From: Watersipora subatra
Lineage: Eukaryota > Bryozoa > Gymnolaemata > Cheilostomatida > Watersiporidae
Assembly (NCBI RefSeq): GCF_963576615.1
Contig: NC_088717.1
Span: 55,879,526-55,943,525 of the forward strand
Direction: 5' to 3'
DNA: 64,000 bases
In this document: positions 49,520-61,500 of the stretch, piece by piece
How the letters are laid out: each line of letters starts with the position of its first letter
Position numbering within the stretch: the stretch's first letter is position 1
Made by a program: the position numbers and the translations under genes
Notes under the pieces: generated by a model
Database searches by the model: none
Seen by the model: only the letters and a program-made list of their open reading frames with translations
Told to the model about the DNA's origin: nothing

Positions 49520-52500
49520 ATGCCTACGGTGAAGCTCTATCTTCCTGTGAAGCTACTCAGTGAAGTTCAGGATATCAAGGATATTCTCTCTGAATGCGCT
49601 ATATCGCTCTTCGAGGCGAGATTTGAATACTGCTTCTACATAGACTGTGGAGAGAGAAGTACTATTTCACTTTTATTACCTGACCATTATTGGGTAATGT
49701 GTGCTGCCAAGCTTCTATATAGGCCTACCAAGCTAATTTGTTCTAGTACTGTCATACCTCGACATAAGGATTTTTCCAATGAGAACTTTGAGATTCAAGA
49801 AAAATTCTGAGCAACCATTTTTTGCTTCGTAATATGAGACCAATTTGAGATATGAGCATATAAGACAGTTTTCGATGCGGCTACTAGGTGGCTGAGTATG
49901 TGAAAGGCTGCTTTCGAGAACAGCATCACTCAAGTTGGTTCCACAGTGCAAGTCTACATGATTTCTAAATACATACTGCGGGTGATAATTACACATAACA
50001 TTAAAGCAAAAGCGTCATGAAAGACAAAACTACATTAATAGTGGCAAAGCATATCAATAAAATTATAGTCAATGAAACAGTTTTTATTTTCACCTTACCT
50101 TAAAGCAGCATTTCTCTATTCCTTTTCATCGTCGAACCCTTACACCGGACGAGGACAATCTCGCTTTTCTTTGAATCAAACAAAAAGGCTCAAAACATGA
50201 TAAAAAGCCGACAGTACGTTATTGGAAGGTCAATTTAAAAAAAGTACACCGTTTGGACACAGCAGCAAAAAATAAAAAACACTCTTTATGATCGTTGACT
50301 TTTTTTCTGCCTCTTCTCTGCTATTATCTGATCGAAATGTATTTCCTTGTTAATAAGTGAAATGTGCGGATCATTTTCAAGATTGATGGCATTACAATAT
50401 TTATTTTTGATGCATGAAAGACATGAAAATCGGGGTCTACATAGGAAAGTTTTTGAGATGACAAGTACACTCTTTTCATCTTCAGGACTGATTCTTGCAC
50501 CCTGCTAAGACTGCGAACAGCATCTCGCAGTCTTTAGGGATGTAAGCTGTTGTTTCCAATTGGGGGTGCGAGCACATCCAAACATGAAGCCCTGACTTAA
50601 AGGCAGGTAAATGGAGGTGTAGCCTTGATGATACAAAAGACGGATGGTGCATATGTAGAACTGGTTATAGCAATACACCACATAGCTTGCTCTAACTTTC
50701 TGTTTGAACTTCAAATTAAATTGACTGATCTTCATTTTCGTTGCCTCAAGTTTCAATTTCCTACATTGCTCTCACTTTCTGTTTGATTCTAAGATGTTTG
50801 TTTCGTCCAACTTTAGAGTGTTGTAATGAGTCAAGCAAATATTGTCAAGTTTTGAGGCAGCCCGGCAAGTCTCTGTAGCTCTTGCTTCTCAACAGAAATC
50901 CATAGTTTTTAAAACTAAAAATCGAAGATGTGAAGCATTGTTTTATGTCATTTAAATACTGTTGGGCCAAACTATGTGAAGGATAACTACATGCAAATGT
51001 ACTGGTTTAAAAAATTGCAGCGTTTTAAAACACTGACTGCTCCATCTGATGGAATTACATTTGGTGTAGAATCTAATATCTGGTAAATTTTGCATCATTT
51101 GTTGAAAAAATTTGATGTTAAAATGCTCATAAGTAGAGGCTCTTACTGTTTGTTATTAAAGGGTTGACTGTAGAGGTTTGACTGTAGAGTAAGTAGAGGT
51201 TTGACTGTATAGTAAGTAGGGGGTTGACTGTAGAGTTAGTAGAGGGTTGACTGTGGAGTAAGTAGAGGGTTGACTGTAGAGTAAGTAGAGGGTTGACTGT
51301 AGAGTAAGTAGAGGGTTGACTGTAGAGTAAGTAGAGGTTTGACTGTATAGTAAGTAGGGGGTTGACTGTAGAGTTAGTAGAGGTTTGACTGTAGAGTAAG
51401 TAAAGGGTTGACTGTAGAGTAAGTAGGGGGTTGACTGTGGAGTAAGTAGAGGGTTGACTGTAGAGTAAGTAGAGGGTTGACTGTAGAGTAAGTAGAGGGT
51501 TGACTGTAGAGTAAGTAGAGGTTTGACTGTATAGTAAGTAGGGGGTTGACTGTAGAGTTAGTAGAGGGTTGACTGTAGAGTAAGTAGAGGTTTGACTGGA
51601 AGTATTTTTATGAAGCATGTTGGATTTAGATTCTCGTCTGACCGTAGTTGAGAAAAATATGGAAAAGTGTATATGAAAGTAGCAATTTAAAGTGTTTCCA
51701 GAAGTGTCTACTCCTTTGAACTTTGCAATATTTTATTTTATCTTATAAGTGTTAAGACTTCACAAATCATTTGGTAGATAAAAATATCCTGGTATATATA
51801 AATATTGTTCATAGTGTTTTAGCTCAGCAAATTTGTCGCGAGTAGTGTGTGGAGTTCCCCAAGTGCATCAAAGCGCTGGCAGTAAATATTCCAATTTCTT
51901 TTTGGTGCCCATCTGCTGATTAAACTGTATTAACGTTTATATAGGAGACAAGATGTTAATATACTGATATGTTATACTTTACAGAACCGAGTGATGATGA
52001 CCTCGCTGTACTCAAGTGGCTCATTGAACAGCCATTTTCTGAGCATAAATCAAAAAATCTGGACAAAAGGTTGGGGCGTGTCAGCGGCATTTCGCAGCTT
52101 GGAGAGGGTGTAGAGAGCTTTCAGTGTATGGATGAATTCTCAACACAGTTTGAAATTGGGCCAAGGTATGCTATATAGGTGAAGTTTTTGGCAGACGTTT
52201 TATGCTTCTAATTGATAAAGATTGTTTCTGCGTGACAAATGACTCGGGACAAATGTAAGCAGAAACTGTATTTTGCCTGCCTTGTGGTTTTATGATAGAT
52301 TTACTATCTTTTGCAGCTCTACAATACCTTGCTAATCATGTAGAGTAATAGCTTTACTTAAAAGTGACATGTTGAGCACTACCAAACAAGGACTTCCACA
52401 TTCTTCCAAGACAGATCATACCAACTTGCGTTGTGTCAGACTCTTTCAAGTAAATAAAGTTTTTCAAGTCTTTACTGTTATGATTCAGACTCTCTGATAA

Positions 52501-55500
52501 CTCAGGTTGAACTACTCGACTCCTTGGTCAACTAATGCTGTCGCCATCTGCGCATACGCCGGTCTTGACTTTGTCTCAAGGATGGAAAGATCAAGGAGAT
52601 ACCGCCTAATCACCTCCAACCCAGTCGTAGAAGAAGTAAAGAACAAGATTATTTCTATGCTGCATGATCAGTGAGTGGTGTGGCTCCATAAAACCTCTGG
52701 AGCTTCAGCAATAGTTGGTGCTCATTCTTTTTTATAGAATATTTTCAAACGTTATAAAACCTCAATAAATTAATCTCTTGTGAGGTTTTCTTTCTGTGTC
52801 AAAACCCTTTGTAAGTTGGAGGACATCTTGTAAGAATACTTGGTATTTTGTATAATTCAGTTAACAGTTGAAAACTTGATAACAAATACTTTACTGATTT
52901 CATAAAATATTAAAACAAATGTGTTATATAAAACTATGCAAAGAATAAATGTACAGAACTAAATTATGTGTAAGAAACTAAACTAATATTATAATAAACT
53001 ATAAAAAGAGGCTTTTATTGTCACTTTCCTTTTCGTGTTAAAGACGGGTATGTGAATGTGTAATTTTGGCAATACGGAAGACATGCATTAAAGGTAGAGG
53101 TGGTGAACTGATATGGGTGTTTTATTTTAAAATTCTTTCCTGTTTTGTATTATTTCATGCTTTGATTCTAAAGCCAGCATTGCCTTCATCTTTTGTTTAT
53201 CACAACTACCACTCAAATTAGTTTTTTTAATTTATGATTTTAAAACCCAAAAAGAAAGTATGAAGTTCAATACTACTCCAACTAATTTATGTGAAGGAGA
53301 ACTGTGTGTGTCTTGACTTTCAAAATTGTACGTTTTTAGAAGCTTCGAGCATTGAATGTTGAAAATTACTTCTAATGGATGTCAAGAAAGATATCAACTA
53401 AATCATGTCGAAAAACATTAATGAAGGTGATTATAAGTTGAGGTTTAGCTCTAGTCTTGTTTCTTAACAATACATTGTTATTTTTACACAGGCTAACCGT
53501 TGATAATCCGTTGATAATCCAATAATACCGTTCGGAGTTCAAGGTGACTAAGATTAGGCAAATTTATTGGTTCTCTTCTTTCCTAATTGTTTTATTTCAG
53601 TTGAAGTGCATTATTTTTGTTTCTTTCTTACTGTTGCACATAATTGAGTTTATGGTTGGGAGGAGCTGGACACCACCCTGACCAAGGATTACACCCATGA
53701 TCCATATTGTGCTCATTACAAATGTAAACAAATGCCTTACACTCAGAAGCCCAACCTTTTATACGCGAACACGCCCCCCTGATCCTAGACGTATTACTAA
53801 CTTTCAATCTACTGTGAGGATACTTACAGTAGAATAGTACAATTATTTTGAATTGAATTTCATATTAAAGCTCCAAGCTTGTAAAACCCAATAGAAAAAA
53901 CTGAAATAAAATATATTAACTAGATTTTTTCATACTCTTTCAAATATGGGATGTTTTAGAGGCAACTGAAAAAACAAGGGTTTGTGTAAACCGAGTCTGA
54001 TAGTGTGTATATTTTTATGAATAGAAAAACAAACAGGTTTAGTGTAAAGCTTTTCTTGCTGAGGAGAAAAAGCTTTCTAGTTTGCTTTTCTAGTTAGCCT
54101 ACCTAGTTGTTCTTCATTACTATAAGTTTCAATCAGATGTCATTAGAAGCAAATGTTCTGATGGCAGCCATTAATCATTTTTCAGTCGGTTGGAAGTGCC
54201 CTCCGAATTTTGGCAGTTTCCCAAAACTGATTGTTTAATCAACTTAAAACTGTTGAACTATGCTGAAAATATATGCCTTATAAAGTGATCAAACTTCAGG
54301 ATTATATTAAAATCCTATAACACAAAAGTCACAAAAAATTTCGTAGTCCTTCGTCAACCGAAAGTACGTGAAAACAAAGCGAAACTATTGGTTCGAATTT
54401 GCTTGGGCGTAGGTTCAGGTGGAAAAACCCATTTCCAAGTTATCTCAGGCCCAGGGTGTTGGCATTGCAAAATCCTATACCAGACAAAGCCACAAAAATT
54501 TCGTAATTTTGCGTAAACCGGAAGTGTGTAAAAACAAAGTGAAACTATGTTTACGAGGACCGATTGGAGAAACATATTTTTGAGTTATCTTGGGCCTAGG
54601 CTTTAAAGTGTTAATTTACCTGCCCCAATAAAATACTCATCAACAATCTTTAACGATCACCCATTTTCTAGCCCCCAAATTGTTTTGATTAACTTCTGAT
54701 CACTGCTAATTTTCTTTATCTGATGAGCACTCACTGTTAGATTGCAGATAAGGTGAATTTCGTCTTTGACTGCTAAACACCGGCATTTTATTTAAAACTC
54801 TTACAGTATTTACTCGTGAAAACTGCCAAATATACTTGATAAAATACAAAGGTCTTAACATGAAAAATAGAATGGAACTAGCAAAATGCTTGACGTTGCA
54901 CGGACGTTGAAAATCAGCTTATAAACAATGAAAGGTAATGTAGTTGCCTGTCACTTGCCATTAGCATGGCACATTGCCAATGGCTAATTTGAGTAAGCTT
55001 ATTAATAAGAGCTAACTACTTGCTCTCACGGGAGAGCAAGAATTACATTGTGCTGCTGTAACAAGGAACGGTAGCGTATTTTCACCTACATAGCGACATA
55101 TATTGCCCAATGATTCCAGTAATTTCGCGTAGCTAAATTGGTAAGGCATATATATGCCTGGAGAATAGGAGGTTCCAAGAACAAATCTTCTGTGATACGG
55201 CTTTTTCATTATAAAATTTTAATAGCTATCCCAAAGGACATATAAATACAAACTTTAAGGTTTATATATATGTATATAGATGAACGATTATTTTATTGGT
55301 AATGTGGATAAAAAGGGTCTACAAATATCTGAAGTACTGCTGTAATGGCCATGATTGCAGTTTTGGTAAACCTTGTAAATAACGCAATAGCTACAGATAG
55401 TCAAACATCTGCAAGAAAAGTGGTCATAAAATGTGGTCCCTTTGATCAGAAGCAGTCTAATTTTTTAGAATGACTGAAATAGTATATGAGAGGCCTATTG

Positions 55501-58500
55501 ACTCTTTTGCACTATCAACTAAGCCATCACCTGTCTATGAGGTGAACATTCTGAAGGATGGACGCAAGGCATTGACTGAAGTCAACCAAGATATGGGTGA
55601 GAAGCTTTTAAGAATTTTTGTGATAGAAGTTTGTTTATAAAGTCTGCCAGTTCCCATGTGTGCAGCAAATGAGAATCATTTAACTGAGTCTATCTTACTG
55701 GAGTTGTCAGGCTATAATTGTCAGGTGGTTGAAGGTTTTTGTGTGACACAGTAACACAACACATTTGCCGCTTAAAAACACAACATATGTAGTGTGTTTT
55801 TGTTTTATGGGCTTCATAAAATTGTGCTAACTGAGCAATAAAAATGCAATTACTAGAAGGATATACAAATAAATAAATTATTTCTGCAAGTAATTCGTTT
55901 TGTAGGGTCATGAACACATTTTAGGTTTAATAAATGTCTCTGCGTGTGCCAGGACTTTAAACCTGTTATCTGAAGATCTAGTCTACAATCTTATACTCAT
56001 TTGCTCATACCTTAGCAGAATCCTTTAAGGCTTGTTTGTATTAGCCATTTTATTGGTTTTACTTTGTTGGTATTGACTGATATCAATATATTAGAGATCT
56101 GTTTTCGCTGAGTAAGATGGAAGTAGTATGTAGAGAGCAGATCTACACAAAAAAGTGACGGATCCAGCGGGGGGATAGAAAAAGGGGGTTGCGAATTAAA
56201 TTGGCTAGGGGTGTAGATTGAATTGTGTGGAGTTGAATGAGATGTTGGGGTTTGGGGGGAAATTGTGGTGTAGAGTAGGGGGTTGAATTCGAGGGGGTAT
56301 GGATCCGCTCCCGGCGTAATCGGCGGATTATCTGTGGATGAGTCATCCGATTAGTGGGGGATGAGTCATCCGATTAAACGTGGATTATCGCGGGATTAGT
56401 CGGGGGAATCGTTGCGGATTAGTCGGCCGAATCGTCGCGGATTATCGGTGGATTAGTGGGGGGTGAATATCTGGGACATCGAGGGCTGGTTGGTTTTCCG
56501 GAGTGGATCTCGCGGATTATCGAGGAGAGCGAGAGATTACCGGATGAGTGAGGGGGTTAATATCTGGGACACCGAGGGGTTGATTTTCCGGAGAATGTTA
56601 TATATTTGGTTGAATGAGAGATAAGTTTTTATTATAAAATATAAACTATAAATGTTACAAAAAAATTCAAATGCGAAATTCACTTTCGCGAAATTCAATT
56701 TCGCGAAATTCAATTTCGCGAAATTCAATTTCGCGAAAGTTGACTATATAACATATAATGTGTAATTTCGCGAAAGTTGACTATATAATATATATAATGT
56801 GTAATTTCGCGAAATTGAATTTCGCGGTTGGAGCTCGATATTCTCGATAGGGTTTACAGACGGATTAGATAATTCGGTTAAAGTAAGAACCTCTTATTAT
56901 TCACTTCGATTGTAAACTTCATAAATTTCTGAAAATTATCCACCACTGTTATGGATCCACCACTTTTTAAAAAGAAAATATATAAATTCACGATACGTTA
57001 CTAGTCAGTGCTGAATGTTATTGGAGCTTCCGAGGACTCAACTTCACGTACTATGAAATTCGACAATATTTCTGAAAGAATATCCCAATTGAATATAAAA
57101 CAAAGACGATGTAGAAGACCAACCAAGTCTAGATCAAATAAACCTATGTTATTACGAAGTTCACTCAGGAAAAGTTCGGTAGTAAAGCGGTTATTTGAAA
57201 CCGAGGATAGTTATACGGAAGGTGTGAAGAAAACATCGTCACCCACTTCAACAGTTTTTAAAACCGAGAACGTGCAAGAACCATGGAAATGGGTTGATCT
57301 AAAAGAGTTGGATATTCCAGCCTCTTTAGAAGTAATACAAGCAAATAAGACTGACGCAAATAACAATAATGAGATTGCTTTGCAATTCGTTATCGAGTGC
57401 AAGGGGGAGCGTGTGACATTATGTTCAATCATCAATCCTCAAATGTATAACATTTCCTCATCGTTTCAATGGAGCGTACCAGCTCTCATGATCTTGGATC
57501 GAAATGAGATTTATAAGGAGTCTAGGTCTTCTTCAGAATTGAAACTATTTAAGATTGATGGAGCCTGCAATCTGAAGGAATTTAGAGAGAAAATAAGCAA
57601 GGATTACAATCTCTGTATATCAAGACATTGATTACTTGAGGAAACTGTTCGGTGATATAATTTTGGTGAAGGAATTGTTAATATGATTGAATTTTATAGT
57701 GATTATATGTTGTTATATCGTACAGGATTGAATTTACTATTAACGGATGATTTACCGAATATAAGTTTTGTATAACTTACAATATTTTGCAATTTCGCAT
57801 GAGATGAATCTAAGAAAGATTCGGTTGATTGTACAATTCTCAATGTTTTAAAATGTTGATTGGAATAAATTTACAAAAGATTCAGTTACTCTCACTACGA
57901 AGTCTATATACAACACAATTTTTTATTTATTTTCGAAGTTGAGAGATCATCATGAGTAATCAGTATATTGAGAATTATTCCATGAAGTGGTAAAGCACCC
58001 ATGGATCTTTTAATCAGATTAAACTAGTAGACTCGCTAGTTCCATGCACTGTGAGAGATCATCATGAGTAATCAGTATATTGAGAATTATTCCATGAAGT
58101 GGTAAAGCACCCATGGATCCTTTAATTAGATTAAACTAGTAGACTTGCTAGTTCCATGCACTGTGAGAGATCATCATGAGTAATCAGTATATTGAGAATT
58201 ATTCCATGAAGTGGTAAAGCACCCATGGATCCTTTAAATAGATTAAACTAGTAGACTTGCTAGTTCCATGCACTGTGAGGGATCATCATGAGTAATCAGT
58301 ATATTGAGAATTATTCCATGAAGTGGTAAAGCACCCATGGATCCTTTAAATAGATTAAACTAGTAGACTTGCTAGTTCCATGTAGTGTGAGGGATCATCA
58401 TGAGTAATCAGTATATTGAGAATTATTCCATGAAGTGGTGTTAAATGAAGTCGAACATTCTAAGCAGATATATTTATTAGCTGAAACGGATGATGCACTT

Positions 58501-61500
58501 CTTTCCCTACTTCTGCTTCTTTCTCTATTATCAATTGAAGTGGAAGGAGTAGAATTTTCCGATGAAATTAAATTATGCTCTCGTGAAAGCTTGAACATCT
58601 TTGAGGAAGATTTCCAGCTGCCAAGAATTAAAAATCTCATTTTACTATTCTCTCTACATTTATTCATTCATTAAAAAATTTTTTCCACCAATTATTGTAA
58701 ATCAACTTACCTCATCAGATTTGCTCCAGTCTCCTTCTGAATGGGAAGATGCCGGATACATTTCCTTGTTGTATTCAAATTTCGGAGATATATAATCCGG
58801 TGAAACAGAGATAATCCAAAGTTTTGAGAGAAGATTATACGTAGATATCCAAATTGTAGAATTAATCCAAACTTTTGTGAGATATATAATCCAGTTAGGT
58901 ATAGAAATAGTTCGAAGTTCTGAGAATTTCATGTATAATAACTCCTGGAAAAAAAAAAGTCTCGATAATGGTGAGCCCATCAAACTTGGCTGTATTTATA
59001 CTAGTCAAGTTCAAGGAGGTGGAACCCGGACAAAAGCTATAAATCACTTCTAATCCATCTTGTCTCACTCAACTTTCGCGAAAATTGAATTTCGCGAAAG
59101 TGAATTTCGTGAAATTGGATTTCGCGAAATTACACAATATATATATATTATATAGTCAACTTTCGCGAAATTGAATTTCGCGAAAAGTGAATTTCGCGAA
59201 ATTGGATTTCACGAAATTATATATTACATAGTCTACTTTCGCGAAATTGAGTTTCGCGAAAGTGAATTTCGCGAAATTGGATTTCGCGAAATTACACATT
59301 ATATATATTATATAGTCAACTTTCGCGAAATTGAATTTCACGAAATTGGATTTCGCGAAATTACACATTATATATTATATAGTCAACTTTCGCGAAATTG
59401 AATTTCGCGAAAGTGAATTTCGCGAAATTGGATTTCGCGAAATTATACATTATATATATTATATAGTCAACTTTCGCGAAATTGAGTTTCGCGAAAGTGA
59501 ATTTCGCGAAATTGGATTTCGCGAAATTACACATTATATATATTATATAGTCAACTTTCGCGAAAGTGAATTTCGCGAAATCCAATTTCGCGAAATTACA
59601 CATATATATTATATAGTCAACTTTCGCGAAATTGAATTTCGCGAAAGTGAATTTCGCGAAATTGGATTTCGCGAAATTACACATTATATATATTATATAG
59701 TCAACTTTCGCGAAATTGAATTTCGCGAAAGTGAATTTCGCGAAATTGGATTTCGCGAAATTACACATTATATATATTATATAGTCAACTTTCGCGAAAT
59801 TGAATTTCGCGTTTTTCAATTTCGCGAAAAGTCTTCTGATATTATGGATGATGCAGCTAAATTTATCAAAACTCATTAATCATTTGATGAGGAGAATTGT
59901 ATATAACCAGCAGAATTTTACTAAAACGATATCAATTCTTCATTCAATCTCAGAGAATTATCACACTACACAACTATGGAGGATAATACTCAATCTGGAG
60001 TGATAAAACCTGGATCGAACAGTGAAGATGTCGAAAAAGAAAATTTCACCTGTAACTCTTTCTAACAGGACTCCTCCAACGAAGAAGAAGACATCCGACC
60101 AAATCGTAACGAATTTGGAGCAAAGGGCAAAAGATATGGCAGACAAGTTAAGAACATTAAGTAAGGATACTTTAATGGAAGCAAAATCACTGCAGAAAAT
60201 GACAGACCTTTCAGTAGGATTGATTATGGAGGTGACAAAAACGGAAGAAGCTCATTCGATCCATGGAGCGTGCTGTATCATTCACTTCAACTATGTGGAA
60301 AATGGGATTAGTAAATCTACTGCTGTATTTGCTCCAAAACGATTTTTAGATGAATCGCTGTCTTATCCAAGTATTATGGTATATCTTGGATTAAAACCTA
60401 AGAGTAATGGACAGGGAAGTTACCATGACTTAAGACGAGTAACAGAAGGAACCTCAACTCCCTTGGAAATGAAACGCACTCTAGCCAATCTGAGAACGAA
60501 GAGACTTGAAAAACTTAAACAACTTTTCGAGAGTCGTCATCTCAAGGAGTTCAAAGCACCATCTATTTTCTACTATCACAATGTTGGAACAAGTGAATAC
60601 AAAGATGCTGAAGGCAAGGTGAATGTGGTACCAACTGTAGCATTTTCAACCAAAGTTGATGGAGAGGAAGTTCAAGGAACTTTAACGATGCCTTCGAGAT
60701 ATGCCCTTTCGTTGAAAGAAAATTATCCGGGTATCATTATATACAAGGGACTAGTAACATCTCACAATACTCGCGAATACTACGATGTAGTAGTCATGAG
60801 ATATGAAGAAGCAAGCAGTTTTTACGAGAGTTCACAATGCAAAAAGGAATCTGCTATCATAGATATTTCCGATGACGATGAGTGAATGATAAACAACTCG
60901 ATACAAACTTCGTTATAAAGATTGTACATGAACATTTTCTCATATATATATTCAATGTTTCATTTATACTATATTATCTTTATTGTGTCCTATCTACTTG
61001 AACATTTTCATATATTTCAAGTTAAACATAAACTATTTTATTTTTATTGAAACAAAATGATGATGGAAATAATGAATAATACATATAAATATATCTTTTA
61101 AAGTGAATAATTTTGTAATAAAACTGATCTTTCATTCAACATATTAATTTCTCCAACAAATTTCAATCTTACATACAAAAAAATACAAAAAAACCGAAAA
61201 TAAATTCCTTAAAATTCTTAACCATTCAAGAGCTTCAACATTACAAAATCATCAAATCTTCAAAAAATAACTTTGTACATAAACACTTTCTCATATATAT
61301 TCAATGTTTCAAATATATAACAATCTCCGGAAAATCAACCCCTCGGTGTCCCAGATATTAACCCCCTCACTCATCCGGTAATCTCTCGCTCTCCTCGATA
61401 ATCCGCGAGATCCACTCCGGAAAACCAACCAGCCCTCGATGTCCCAGATATTCACCCCCCACTAATCCACCGATAATCCGCGACGATTCGGCCGACTAAT

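Noticed and set aside
51127..51618. 163-codon minus-strand open frame
   Set aside because: Translation of the 23-bp minisatellite in PFAS intron 1.
59156..59879. Long open frames on both strands (up to 182 codons) rich in NFAK or EFREI repeats
   Set aside because: They follow the TTTCGCGAAA array, whose 15-bp and 84-bp periods keep frames open; no start context or domain.
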